Source of the DNA: Aequorivita sp.
GTDB taxonomy: Bacteria > Bacteroidota > Bacteroidia > Flavobacteriales > Flavobacteriaceae
Assembly (NCBI GenBank): GCA_020435825.1
Contig: JAGQYY010000016.1
Coordinates: 1 to 42,652, forward strand
Direction: 5' to 3'
Length of the DNA stretch: 42,652 nt
Shown: piece by piece, positions 1-8,060 of the stretch
Layout: the number at the start of each line of letters is the position of its first letter
Position numbering within the stretch: position 1 is the first letter of the stretch
Translations under genes and position numbers: made by a program
The notes under the pieces: model-generated
The model's input: only the letters and a program-made list of their open reading frames with translations
What the model was told of the DNA's origin: nothing
Database searches by the model: none

Positions 1-702
1 AGAAAGCAAAACACCGTAAGGTACATCGCTCATTAATTGACGGTGCACCGCTGCTTCTAGTGCTTTACGGAGTTCGGCTATGTTTGTCACATTATCTTTT
101 ACATTTTTATAGTCCATCCAATCGCGGGAGTACCAGCGTTTCAGTTTGCCTTCGCGGCTATCCAGATAATGGCCTGGAGGAAAGAGTTCTATTTTGGTAC
201 AAACGCCTTCCAAGGCTTTCAATTCGGAAGCTACATAAAAAGTTCCGTTTTGGTCCCAACCTATATACAATGGAATGATCCCAATATGGTCGCGGGCAAT
301 GAAATAGATGTCATTTTCAACATCATACAGCGCAAAACCAAAAATGCCGTTCATTTCGTCAAGAAAGCTTGCGCCTTTCTCCTTGTATAAAGGAAGAATG
401 ACCTCACAATCGCTTTTGGTTTGGAAGTCATAGTTTTTGAATTGCTTCCGAAGCGCCATATGGTTATAGATTTCGCCATTGGCAGCCAATACCATTTTGC
501 CATCACTGCTGAAAAGCGGTTGTTTCCCGGAAGTGGGATCTACAATGGCCAGACGCTCGTGTGCCATAATGGCTTTGTCGTTACTGAAAATTCCGCTCCA
601 GTCCGGCCCGCGGTGACGGATACACTTTGCCATTGATAACACTTGAAGTCTTAAAGCTTCCGCTGGCTCCTTTAGTTTGAATGCACATACAATTCCACAC
701 AT
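1..702 (-). CDS. asnB: Asparagine synthase B, N-terminal part (cut by window edge)
   Basis: Makes asparagine from aspartate, glutamine and ATP in the cytoplasm. Only the first 234 codons are in the window and the reading frame runs open to base 1. The start is MCGIV, which leaves Cys2 as the N-terminal nucleophile of the class II glutamine amidotransferase domain after Met removal. Other family signatures seen are RHRGPD (about residues 29-34), NGEIYNH (about 75) and MNGIFGFALYD (about 115). The last residues, PYGVLLS, are the beginning of the synthetase domain's PYGVLLSGGLDSS motif, so about 320 residues lie outside. The gene sits 33 nt behind the U-run of a terminator hairpin preceded by an Asn-rich leader peptide, suggesting attenuation by charged tRNA-Asn. 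Identification is secure from the motifs. Confidence 0.96.
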   Translation of the reverse strand, partial: MCGIVCAFKLKEPAEALRLQVLSMAKCIRHRGPDWSGIFSNDKAIMAHERLAIVDPTSGKQPLFSSDGKMVLAANGEIYNHMALRKQFKNYDFQTKSDCEVILPLYKEKGASFLDEMNGIFGFALYDVENDIYFIARDHIGIIPLYIGWDQNGTFYVASELKALEGVCTKIELFPPGHYLDSREGKLKRWYSRDWMDYKNVKDNVTNIAELRKALEAAVHRQLMSDVPYGVLLS

Positions 703-735
703 ATTTTCTATAATTTAGATTGTTGGTTTTAGTTC

Positions 736-769
736 AAAAAAAAGCCTGTCAAGAAAAAACTTGACAGGC
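736..769 (-). terminator. Attenuator terminator in the asnB leader
   Basis: Perfect 10-bp stem, GCCTGTCAAG (769-760) with CTTGACAGGC (753-744), a 6-nt loop, then eight U residues (743-736). This is a strong intrinsic terminator lying between the leader peptide and the asnB start. It is not the terminator of the upstream E1 gene, which has its own hairpin at 925-938. Confidence 0.88.
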
Positions 770-790
770 CATATATCGCGACAAGTTTTT
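755..790 (-). promoter_or_regulatory. Antiterminator pairing in the asnB leader
   Basis: AAAAACTTG (790-782) is perfectly complementary to CAAGTTTTT (763-755), giving a 9-bp helix with an 18-nt loop. It uses bases 763-760 of the terminator's 5' arm and the terminator loop, so the two folds exclude each other. Its 5' arm begins 1 nt after the leader stop codon. A ribosome finishing the peptide would mask it and allow termination; a ribosome stalled on the Asn codons would leave it free. The helix is mainly A-U, so its stability needs a fold calculation. Confidence 0.7.
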
Positions 791-791
791 G

Positions 792-839
792 TTACGGCAG
801 CACGTTATTATTGTTTGTATTTAAGCTGAAATAAAACAT
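792..839 (-). CDS. Asn-rich leader peptide of asnB
   Basis: A 15-codon ORF reading MFYFSLNTNNNNVLP followed by TAA. Five of the 15 codons are Asn, four of them consecutive (bases 804-815). It lies directly upstream of a terminator hairpin and asparagine synthase B. The amino acid enriched is exactly the product of the downstream enzyme, the hallmark of ribosome-mediated attenuation. The stop codon ends 2 nt before a sequence that can form an antiterminator. There is no clear Shine-Dalgarno sequence, which is usual for Bacteroidota. Translation of this ORF is inferred, not shown. Confidence 0.8.
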   Translation of the reverse strand: MFYFSLNTNNNNVLP

Positions 840-924
840 AGACTTGTTTTTTTTATAATTGAATTGCTAATGTAAAATATTTTTAGAACTAAAAGCAATT
901 AATTTTTGGATTAAATTGAAAATA

Positions 925-938
925 GGGGGAAATCCCCC
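925..938 (-). terminator. Terminator of the E1 dehydrogenase gene
   Basis: Hairpin GGGGG-ATTT-CCCCC on the minus strand, 30 bases after the stop codon, followed by TATTTTCAATTT. The stem is short but pure G-C. It separates E1 transcription from the asnB leader. Confidence 0.6.
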
Positions 939-968
939 AGTGATTTTAAAACAATTAAAGCTTGAATT

Positions 969-3383
969 TTACCTCAGTTTTGGAAAATCTAAAGGATTTG
1001 ATTCGTGCATAATTTCATAAACCTTTTCATAAACATCTTCCACTGAAGGCTTGCTAAAGTAATCGCCATCTGTTCCATAGGCGGGACGGTGGTCTTTCGC
1101 GGCAAGCGTTTGAGGTTTGCTGTCAAGATATTTGTACCCCTCCTGAACATCCAAAATGTTTTGAAGTATATAAGCCGAAGCACCGCCAGAAACGTCTTCG
1201 TCAATAACAAGCAAGCGATTTGTTTTGGCTACACTTTTTACCATATCGTGGTTAAGATCAAGAGGGAGTAAAGATTGTACGTCAATAATTTCTGCGTCTA
1301 TTCCTGCTTGTTGCAGTTCTTTTGCGGCTTCTTCCACAATCCTTAGGGTACTGCCGTAGGAAACCAAAGTGATATCTGTTCCTTCTTTAATTGTTTCAAC
1401 AATTCCAATGGGTGTTTTAAGCTCACCCAGATTGTTTGGCATTTTTTCCTTTAAGCGGTAGCCGTTCAAGCATTCAATGACCAAAGCGGGTTCATCCGTT
1501 TCAAGCAGTGTATTGTAAAAACCTGCCGCTTTGGTCATGTTTCGCGGTACAAGAATGTACATACCGCGAAGCAAGTGGATCAAACCGCCCATTTGTGAAC
1601 CACTATGCCAAATGCCTTCCAATCTGTGTCCGCGGGTACGGACAATCAATGGTGCTTTTTGGGTACCGTTGGTTCGGTAACGAACGGTAACCAAATCATC
1701 ACTCATTATTTGAAGACAATACAATATATAATCTAAATATTGAATTTCGGCGATAGGGCGGAGGCCACGCATTGCCATTCCAATTCCCTGCCCAAGAATG
1801 GTAGCTTCACGAATACCAGCATCGGCAACCCTTAGTTTACCGTATTTTTCCTGCATCCCTTCCAAGCCTTGGTTTACATCACCAATCTCCCCGGCATCTT
1901 CTCCAAAAATTAATACTTCAGGATATTTGCTGAAAATAGCATCAAAGTTATCACGGAGAATTACACGGCCATCCACTTCCTCTGCATCATTGGCGTAGGC
2001 TGGAAGTACCTCTTTGATAGTCTTGGCATTTTCTTTTGCTTCACTATAAAGATGGGCACTGTATTTTGGCTGGATTATTTCTAAATAATTATTGATCCAG
2101 TCCTGTAATTGTTTCTTTTCTGAAGAAGCTTCGCCTACACTATTGCGCAATGCTTTGCGGGCAGAGGCAAGAATGTTTCTGCGCAAGGGTTCTTTTTCTG
2201 AAGCCAGCTCGTTTTTTATTTTTTCTATAAAAACTTTATTGGCGCTGTTTTCAGCTAAGTTGCCAAGTAACACTACCGCTTCTTCCTGTTCCTTTTTTTG
2301 TGGAGCCATGAATGCTTCCCAAGCAGCTTTTTTGCCATCACGGACTTTTTTCTTTATATCTTTTTCAATTTCCGTTAGCGTTTCTTCCGAAGCAATATCG
2401 CTGGCTATCATCCACTCTCGCATTTTCACGTTACAATCGTATTTTGCTTCCCACTCCAAACGTTCCTTGCTTTTGTAGCGTTCGTGCGAACCACTTGTAC
2501 TGTGGCCTTGTGGTTGTGTAAGCTGTTGCACGTGAATCAAAACGGGAACATGTTCTTCTCTGGCAATTTTTGAGGCACGTCCGTAAACCTCAATAAGTTC
2601 GGGGTAATCCCATCCTTTTACGCAGATTATTTCATAACCGTTTTCTTCTTCGGTGCGTTGAAATCCTTTAAGTATTTCTGAAATGTTTTCTTTGGTGGTT
2701 TGGTATTTTGCGTGAACAGAGATTCCGTATTCATCGTCCCAAACACTCATTACCATTGGCACTTGCAATACGCCTGCGGCATTTATTGTTTCCCAAAACA
2801 GCCCTTCGCTGGTACTTGCATTTCCGATGGTCCCCCAAGCAACTTCGTTACCGTTTATGGAGAAATTGGTTTTATCCTCAATTCCTTTTACGTTTCTGAA
2901 AATTTTTGAAGCTTGTGCCAAACCCAACAAACGGGGCATTTGGCCTGCGGTAGGTGAAATATCGGCACTGCTATTTTTTTGTACAGTGAGGTTTTTCCAA
3001 CTACCGTCCTCGTTTAAACTATGTGTTGCGAAGTGGCCGCCCATTTGCCTTCCGGCGCTCATTGGGTCTGCTTTTATGTCTGTATGTGCATAAAGACCTG
3101 CAAAAAACTGTTCGATGGTCAATTTTCCAATCGCCATCATAAAAGTTTGGTCACGGTAGTATCCGCTTCGCCAATCACCGTTTTGGAATGCTTTTGCCCA
3201 GGCCAATTGTGGCACTTCCTTTCCATCGCCAAAAATCCCGAATTTTGCTTTTCCGGTCAATACTTCGCGACGGCCCAATAAACTACATTCACGGCTGGTT
3301 ACTGCTATCTTGTAATCTTTAAGGACTTCTTTTTTAAAATCTTCAAAAGAAATCTCGCCGTTGGTCTTTGGGTTTGTCTGCAT
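969..3383 (-). CDS. 2-oxoacid dehydrogenase E1, fused alpha and beta subunits
   Basis: Thiamine-diphosphate-dependent decarboxylating component of a pyruvate or branched-chain 2-oxoacid dehydrogenase complex, cytoplasmic. The N-terminal half is E1-alpha: the cofactor region around GNASTSEGLFWETINAAG corresponds to the GDGATSEG stretch of the family. The C-terminal half is E1-beta, starting near VILRDNFDAIF, with VADAGIREATILGQGIGMA and the transketolase C-terminal part. Alpha and beta in one chain of about 804 residues is common in Bacteroidota. The ATG at 3383 (MQTNPKTNG) is chosen over the longer frame beginning with TTG at 3434, because that TTG is the -33 box of a good promoter whose start would lie downstream. 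No E2 or E3 gene is nearby, so the substrate cannot be decided here. Confidence 0.93.
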   Translation of the reverse strand: MQTNPKTNGEISFEDFKKEVLKDYKIAVTSRECSLLGRREVLTGKAKFGIFGDGKEVPQLAWAKAFQNGDWRSGYYRDQTFMMAIGKLTIEQFFAGLYAHTDIKADPMSAGRQMGGHFATHSLNEDGSWKNLTVQKNSSADISPTAGQMPRLLGLAQASKIFRNVKGIEDKTNFSINGNEVAWGTIGNASTSEGLFWETINAAGVLQVPMVMSVWDDEYGISVHAKYQTTKENISEILKGFQRTEEENGYEIICVKGWDYPELIEVYGRASKIAREEHVPVLIHVQQLTQPQGHSTSGSHERYKSKERLEWEAKYDCNVKMREWMIASDIASEETLTEIEKDIKKKVRDGKKAAWEAFMAPQKKEQEEAVVLLGNLAENSANKVFIEKIKNELASEKEPLRRNILASARKALRNSVGEASSEKKQLQDWINNYLEIIQPKYSAHLYSEAKENAKTIKEVLPAYANDAEEVDGRVILRDNFDAIFSKYPEVLIFGEDAGEIGDVNQGLEGMQEKYGKLRVADAGIREATILGQGIGMAMRGLRPIAEIQYLDYILYCLQIMSDDLVTVRYRTNGTQKAPLIVRTRGHRLEGIWHSGSQMGGLIHLLRGMYILVPRNMTKAAGFYNTLLETDEPALVIECLNGYRLKEKMPNNLGELKTPIGIVETIKEGTDITLVSYGSTLRIVEEAAKELQQAGIDAEIIDVQSLLPLDLNHDMVKSVAKTNRLLVIDEDVSGGASAYILQNILDVQEGYKYLDSKPQTLAAKDHRPAYGTDGDYFSKPSVEDVYEKVYEIMHESNPLDFPKLR

Positions 3384-3403
3384 TTCAATAGGTTTTAGTT
3401 TTG

Positions 3404-3434
3404 CAAAAATAGCGAAATTGGGGGTCTTTCGCAA
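3404..3434 (-). promoter_or_regulatory. Bacteroidota-type promoter of the E1 gene
   Basis: TTG (3434-3432), 20 nt, then TATTTTTG (3411-3404), an exact match to TAnnTTTG. The predicted transcription start is near 3398, giving a 5' UTR of about 15 nt before the ATG at 3383. Confidence 0.65.
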
Positions 3435-3481
3435 TGCTTAGTTATACACAACCCATTTTTGAAACGGAATGTATTTTAAGT

Positions 3482-3706
3482 TTAATCCTTTTTTAAGGAA
3501 ACTAACATGATTATCAATAATCTAAGCAAGAGGAGAAAAGGTAATCCGTGGAATAAAACATCAAACCAGTCTGCAGCTCGCATTCCCTCGGCACCACCTG
3601 CAATCCATTTCATTTTACCCCAGATGTGCGGTTCGGGAAAGAAAGGGGCTAAGCCCAGTGTGAGGCAGAGCAAAAGTATAATACGCCAATTGTTTAGTAG
3701 TTGCAT
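3482..3706 (-). CDS. Small hydrophobic membrane protein, unknown function
   Basis: 74 residues starting MQLLNNWRIILLLCLTLGLAP. Two hydrophobic helices (about residues 7-21 and 53-69) flank a central part with PHIWGKMKWI and a GGAEGM stretch, which suggests two membrane spans with a short loop. It ends in a basic tail, LKKD. I do not recognise a characterised family, though the composition and the neat ATG start argue for a real gene. It precedes the E1 gene on the same strand with a gap of about 98 bases, and the E1 gene has its own promoter. Function unknown. Confidence 0.65.
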   Translation of the reverse strand: MQLLNNWRIILLLCLTLGLAPFFPEPHIWGKMKWIAGGAEGMRAADWFDVLFHGLPFLLLLRLLIIMLVSLKKD

Positions 3707-3753
3707 TTAAGTGATTTGTTGATTCGGACTTCCTCTTTTGAGGTTGTGGGTAA

Positions 3754-3785
3754 AAATAAAAAATCCCCGGAATTTCCGAGGATTT
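3754..3785 (-). terminator. Terminator after the YegP-like gene
   Basis: Stem AAATCCTCGG (3785-3776) with CCGGGGATTT (3770-3761), 10 bp with one G-U pair, 5-nt loop, then TTTTTA on the minus strand. It lies 19 bases beyond the stop codon of the gene at 3804-4124. Confidence 0.8.
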
Positions 3786-3803
3786 ATATTTATGAATTTA
3801 ATG

Positions 3804-4124
3804 TTACTCCACTTCTTTTACTGAAGCTCCAGGAGCATTTTTTCTCACGGATTCAATTCCGTTTTTTGCGCCACTTTCGGCGGCATACATTTGGCTGCTT
3901 CCAATTATCTGCCCATTCGTGGCTTTAATGTTGAAATGAATTTTTCCGTTTTTCGCAGTCTTCATTTCAAAACTGCTGTCTTTTCCGCAATTTTTCTGAA
4001 CAGATTCTATCCCGTTCATCGCAGAAGCTTTCGTAGCGTACATCTGGCTGCTTAAAATAACTTGACCATTGGCCGCTTTTAATACAAAGTGAAATTTATC
4101 ACCGCTTTTTTTTAGTTCAAACAT
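3804..4124 (-). CDS. YegP family protein, two DUF1508 repeats
   Basis: 106 residues made of two tandem copies of the DUF1508 unit. Copy 1 spans about residues 1-49 (FELKKSGDKFHFVLKAANGQ, ILSSQMYATKASAMNGIESVQKN). Copy 2 spans about 50-98 (FEMKTAKNGKIHFNIKATNG, IGSSQMYAAESGAKNGIESVRKN). Each carries the NGQxIxSSQMY core of the family. YegP-type proteins are small cytoplasmic proteins whose role is poorly defined. It is a single-gene unit with a terminator just downstream and about 100 bases separating it from ybaB. Family assignment is confident; function is not known. Confidence 0.93.
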   Translation of the reverse strand: MFELKKSGDKFHFVLKAANGQVILSSQMYATKASAMNGIESVQKNCGKDSSFEMKTAKNGKIHFNIKATNGQIIGSSQMYAAESGAKNGIESVRKNAPGASVKEVE

Positions 4125-4226
4125 AATTAGGAGTTTATTGATTACTGAATATTTGAGCGTTCAATATCGTGAAAAACAAGTTGTTTTAAAAATAAGCGAA
4201 AGCTTTTATAATAAGTTTAGCATTAT

Positions 4227-4550
4227 TTATTTAAACATATCAAGCCCCGGAATATTTGGCAACCCTTCTTTTGCCACAGCGGCAACTTCTGTTTCGTGAA
4301 CATTAGTAGCTTTCTCAATGGCTTTGTTCAGGGTAAGAATCATGTAATCCTCCAATTGCTCTTTATCCTCAAGCAGCGTATCATCAATTTCAATAGTTTT
4401 AATTTGTCTGTTTGCGGTAAGCGTTATTTTTAAAAGTCCGTCGCTGCTTGTTTCATCTATTAAAACGGAATCCAACCGTTTTTTTGTGGCTTCTACTTTT
4501 TCCTGGGTTTCTTTCAGTTTGCCCATCATTCCCATTAAATCTCCAAACAT
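4227..4550 (-). CDS. YbaB/EbfC family nucleoid-associated protein
   Basis: 107-residue cytoplasmic DNA-binding protein of the YbaB/EbfC family, which forms dimers and coats the nucleoid. The N-terminal helix ([20 protein letters not shown]) is the family's signature region. A beta-sheet part follows ([21 protein letters not shown]), then the C-terminal helix ([14 protein letters not shown]). In many bacteria ybaB lies next to dnaX and recR, but not here. It is divergent from the oligopeptidase gene, with overlapping promoters in the 64 bases between them. Confidence 0.93.
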   Translation of the reverse strand: MFGDLMGMMGKLKETQEKVEATKKRLDSVLIDETSSDGLLKITLTANRQIKTIEIDDTLLEDKEQLEDYMILTLNKAIEKATNVHETEVAAVAKEGLPNIPGLDMFK

Positions 4551-4562
4551 ATTTTTTGCATT

Positions 4563-4605
4563 TAAGTTTGATGCAAATTTACTACATTGTAAAGCTATTC
4601 AACAA
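4563..4605. promoter_or_regulatory. Overlapping divergent promoters, ybaB / oligopeptidase
   Basis: The plus strand has TAAGTTTG (4563-4570) and the minus strand has TAAATTTG (4581-4574). Both match TAnnTTTG exactly and face each other across 3 nt. The minus-strand promoter has TTG boxes at 18 and 21 nt spacing (4602-4600, 4605-4603). No TTG is evident for the plus-strand one. Polymerase at one site would cover the other. Confidence 0.55.
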
Positions 4606-4614
4606 CCTTCAATT

Positions 4615-6750
4615 ATGAAAAATAGTTTAATTGTTTCAGTAGCTTGTCTTACTTTTGCCGTTGCTTGCAAAAATCAAGATACTTCAGATAAAAATATGGA
4701 AATCACTCCCCCGAAAGCAGAAAAAATAGCCAAGGAATTAAATGCCCACAACGATATTCGCATCGATAATTATTATTGGCTCAACAATCCCGAAGATGAA
4801 AAAGTAATAAATTATTTGAATGAAGAGAATAGTTACTACGAAGCAATGACGGAGCATACCAAAAAGTTTAAGGAGGATCTTTTTGAAGAAATGAAGGCGC
4901 GCATAAAGGAAGATGACGAATCGGTTCCCTATAAATTGAACGGTTACTACTACATTACTAGGTATGAAACAGGAAAAGATTACCCTATCTATACACGGAA
5001 AAAAGAAAGCTTGGACGCCCCCGAGGAAATTCTTTTTGATGTGAATGAAATGGCTAAGGATTATTCTTACTACAACCTTACCGGCCTAAATGTTTCTGAG
5101 GACAACAAGCTAGTTTCATTTGGGGTGGATACCTTGAGCAGAAGAAAATACGATATCTATATAAAAAACCTTGAAACTGGGGAAATTTACCCAGAGCGCA
5201 TTCCTTTGACCACTGGAAGCGCAACTTGGGGCAGCGATAACAAAACGCTTTTTTATACTCGAAAGGATGAGAAAACCCTTCGGGCAGATAGAATTTACAG
5301 GCACACTTTGGGTGCCGACCCCATTACTGACGAACTAGTATTTTCCGAAAACGACGATACCTTCGGCACCTATGTGTATAAGACGAAGTCGAAAAAATTT
5401 ATAGTAATAGGAAGCTACAGTACCTTAACTTCAGAATACCGCATCCTATCTGCCGATAATCCTATGGGTAAATTCAGAATCTTTCAGCCGCGCGAAAGAG
5501 GATTGGAATATAGCATTTCACATTATGGAAATAACTGGTATGTTTTGACCAATAAGGACAAAGCACTCAACTTTAAACTCATGAAAACTTCGGAAGACAA
5601 AACTTCAAAAGAGAACTGGGTTGATATGATTCCGCACCGCGATGACGTACTTTTGGAGGACATTGATATTTTTAAGGATTATTTGGTGGTTAGCGAAAGG
5701 AACAATGGCCTGACCAAGATTAGAATAAAAAAGTGGGAGGGCAACGAAGATTATTACCTTCCTTTTGATAATGAAACCTATACTGCTTTCACAACACAGA
5801 ACCCCGAATTTGACACAGAAATACTTCGTTATGGCTACAATTCTTTGAACACGCCAGCTTCCGTTATTGATTTCAACATGGAAACGAAAGACAAAATGGT
5901 TTTGAAAGAAACTGAAGTTTTGGGCGGAAAGTTTGATAAAGACAATTATGAAACCGAGCGTCTGTGGGCGACTGCTGCTGATGGAACAAAAATCCCGATG
6001 TCGGTTATCTATAGAAAAGGCATCAAAAAAGATGGTAAGAATCCGTTACTCATTTATGGTTACGGTTCCTATGGCGCCACGATGGATCCCTATTTTTCTT
6101 CTGTGCGTTTAAGTCTTTTGGATCGCGGATTTATATATGTAATTGCGCACATTCGCGGTGGAGAATATATGGGGAGGAAATGGTATGAGGACGGAAAATT
6201 GCTGAAAAAGAAAAATACCTTTACCGATTTTATTGATGCTTCCAAATATTTAGTAGAAGAAGGTTATACTTCTCGAGAGCATCTTTACGCTTCGGGTGGC
6301 TCTGCTGGTGGACTTCTGATGGGAGCAATTACCAATATGGCACCAGATTTATATCATGGTGTGATTGCTTCGGTGCCATTTGTAGATGTTGTTACCACAA
6401 TGTTGGACGATTCAATTCCATTAACTACAGGCGAATATGACGAATGGGGAAACCCAAATGAAGTGGAATACTACAATTATATTAAAAGTTATTCACCATA
6501 TGATAATGTGGAAGAAAAAGCCTACCCAAATATGCTCGTAACTACAGGTCTTCATGATAGTCAAGTACAATATTGGGAACCGGCTAAATGGGTCGCCAAA
6601 CTTAGAGATTTGAAAACTGACAATAATATATTGCTGTTGCAAACCAATATGGATGCTGGTCATGGCGGGGCTTCTGGGCGTTTTGAAGCGTTAAAGGAAG
6701 TGGCAATGGATTATGCATTTCTGTTGGATTTGGAAGGAATTAAGGAGTAA
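4615..6750 (+). CDS. Prolyl oligopeptidase family serine peptidase (S9A, oligopeptidase B type), lipoprotein
   Basis: Cleaves short peptides, in the PtrB type after basic residues. The ATG at 4615 gives a lipoprotein signal, MKNSLIVSVACLTFAVAC with the lipobox ending at Cys18, so the enzyme is probably tethered in the cell envelope. A beta-propeller domain (about 35-430) is followed by the alpha/beta-hydrolase domain. There the nucleophile is in GGSAGG, the acid in TGLHDSQV and the histidine in DAGHGG, the usual triad order. 711 residues is normal for the family. The frame extends upstream to 4486, but that part overlaps ybaB and would bury the signal peptide. It appears to be transcribed alone, from a promoter overlapping that of ybaB. 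Confidence 0.95.
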   Translation: MKNSLIVSVACLTFAVACKNQDTSDKNMEITPPKAEKIAKELNAHNDIRIDNYYWLNNPEDEKVINYLNEENSYYEAMTEHTKKFKEDLFEEMKARIKEDDESVPYKLNGYYYITRYETGKDYPIYTRKKESLDAPEEILFDVNEMAKDYSYYNLTGLNVSEDNKLVSFGVDTLSRRKYDIYIKNLETGEIYPERIPLTTGSATWGSDNKTLFYTRKDEKTLRADRIYRHTLGADPITDELVFSENDDTFGTYVYKTKSKKFIVIGSYSTLTSEYRILSADNPMGKFRIFQPRERGLEYSISHYGNNWYVLTNKDKALNFKLMKTSEDKTSKENWVDMIPHRDDVLLEDIDIFKDYLVVSERNNGLTKIRIKKWEGNEDYYLPFDNETYTAFTTQNPEFDTEILRYGYNSLNTPASVIDFNMETKDKMVLKETEVLGGKFDKDNYETERLWATAADGTKIPMSVIYRKGIKKDGKNPLLIYGYGSYGATMDPYFSSVRLSLLDRGFIYVIAHIRGGEYMGRKWYEDGKLLKKKNTFTDFIDASKYLVEEGYTSREHLYASGGSAGGLLMGAITNMAPDLYHGVIASVPFVDVVTTMLDDSIPLTTGEYDEWGNPNEVEYYNYIKSYSPYDNVEEKAYPNMLVTTGLHDSQVQYWEPAKWVAKLRDLKTDNNILLLQTNMDAGHGGASGRFEALKEVAMDYAFLLDLEGIKE

Positions 6751-6764
6751 TAAAAATATTTCCT

Positions 6765-6772
6765 TACCTTTG
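6765..6772 (+). promoter_or_regulatory. -7 element before the cysteine-synthase-like gene
   Basis: TACCTTTG, exact match to TAnnTTTG, 15 bases after the oligopeptidase stop. No TTG box at the proper distance is evident. It would give a 5' UTR of about 50 nt that contains a 7-bp hairpin, TTCAGTT-TTG-AACTGAA, at 6786-6802. Confidence 0.45.
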
Positions 6773-6828
6773 TGCGGTTAAAATTTTCAGTTTTGAACTG
6801 AAGTCATTTTAAAACGAACTCCCTCTTT

Positions 6829-7866
6829 ATGAAAGAAGAAATAAAAGCCCACAATAACGTGTTGGAACTTATAGGCAACACACCATTGATAAAGCTTAAC
6901 AAAATTACCCAAAATATGAAGGGTAATTATTTCGCAAAAGTTGAAGCGTTCAACCCAGGACATTCTACTAAAGACCGTATTGCTCTTTATATTATTGAAG
7001 AAGCCGAAAGAAAAGGCATTCTGAAACCAGGCGATACCATTATTGAAACCACGAGTGGAAACACTGGTTTCAGTATTGCAATGGTGAGCATTATTAAAGG
7101 ATATGAATGTATTTTGGCTGTTAGTTCAAAATCTTCCGCAGATAAGATTGATATGCTAAAAACGATGGGGGCCAAAGTCTATGTTTGCCCAGCCCACGTT
7201 AGTGCAGATGACCCTCGTTCTTATTACGAAGTTGCAAAAAAACTTCATAACGAAATAAAAGGTTCTGTTTACATCAATCAATATTTTAATGAATTGAACA
7301 TTGATGCGCATTACCAAACCACTGGCCCAGAAATCTGGGAACAGACTGCTGGAAAAATAACACATTTGGTGGCTTGCAGTGGGACAGGGGGAACAATCTC
7401 TGGAACTGCTCGCTTCTTAAAAGAACAGAATCCAAATATAAAAGTAATAGGTATTGATGCTTACGGCTCGGTACTTCAAAAATACCACCAAACCAAGGAA
7501 TTTGATGCCAATGAAATCTATCCATATCGTATTGAAGGTTTGGGGAAAAACTTAATTCCTACCGCTACAGACTTCAATATTATTGATAAATTCGAAAAAG
7601 TAACCGATGAGAGCAGTGCGCATACTGCCCGCGAACTTGCAAAAACCGAAGGACTGTTTGTGGGTTATACAAGCGGTGCGGCAATGCAAGGTTTGAAGCA
7701 ACTTGAAGAAGAAGGTGAATTTGACCAAAGCAGCAATATAGTTGTTATATTCCCCGATCACGGTTCACGCTATATGAGCAAAATTTACAATGATGAATGG
7801 ATGAGCCAGCAGGGCTTTTTTGATTCGGAAACTGCTGAAATCCACCAAATTGAATACGTAAAGTAA
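6829..7866 (+). CDS. PLP-dependent cysteine-synthase-fold enzyme (cysteine or cysteate synthase)
   Basis: 345 residues of fold-type II PLP enzyme (cysteine synthase/cystathionine beta-synthase group). Seen: [10 protein letters not shown] near residue 17, the PLP lysine in [11 protein letters not shown] (about 47), the substrate loop TTSGNTGFS (about 75), and the phosphate-binding GTGGTISG (about 187). No C-terminal CBS domains. The family swaps the beta substituent of O-acetyl- or O-phosphoserine for sulfide, homocysteine or sulfite. The next gene is an AONS/SPT-type acyltransferase, so I infer that this may be the cysteate synthase of sulfonolipid (capnine) synthesis rather than a housekeeping CysK. 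That inference rests on context only. A terminator closes the gene. Confidence 0.88.
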   Translation: MKEEIKAHNNVLELIGNTPLIKLNKITQNMKGNYFAKVEAFNPGHSTKDRIALYIIEEAERKGILKPGDTIIETTSGNTGFSIAMVSIIKGYECILAVSSKSSADKIDMLKTMGAKVYVCPAHVSADDPRSYYEVAKKLHNEIKGSVYINQYFNELNIDAHYQTTGPEIWEQTAGKITHLVACSGTGGTISGTARFLKEQNPNIKVIGIDAYGSVLQKYHQTKEFDANEIYPYRIEGLGKNLIPTATDFNIIDKFEKVTDESSAHTARELAKTEGLFVGYTSGAAMQGLKQLEEEGEFDQSSNIVVIFPDHGSRYMSKIYNDEWMSQQGFFDSETAEIHQIEYVK

Positions 7867-7884
7867 TTTTAGATATATGATTTA

Positions 7885-7914
7885 AAAACCGATTGTTATT
7901 TTCAATCGGTTTTT
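7885..7914 (+). terminator. Terminator after the cysteine-synthase-like gene
   Basis: Stem AAAACCGATTG (7885-7895) with CAATCGGTTTT (7903-7913), 11 bp perfect, 7-nt loop, followed by TTAATTAT. It would also work on the opposite strand. It means the acyltransferase gene downstream needs its own promoter; TAATTTTG at 8028-8035 is a candidate -7 box. Confidence 0.85.
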
Positions 7915-8060
7915 AATTATATGATTTTATAGGTAGGAAGAAGCGCGATTAATCACCTACCTGGGTTTTTGGATTTCGGTTGTTTAAATCTAATGTCTAA
8001 AATCTAATATCTCACAAATTAATTAATTAATTTTGCCCCATATTCTTAACTAAAGATTTA

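Noticed and set aside
60..636. Three plus-strand ORFs at the left edge
   Set aside because: They are antisense shadows of asnB, whose frame is continuous on the minus strand with all family motifs.
3384..3434. Longer N-terminus of the E1 protein
   Set aside because: The frame begins with TTG that is the promoter's -33 box; the ATG at 3383 follows a good promoter.
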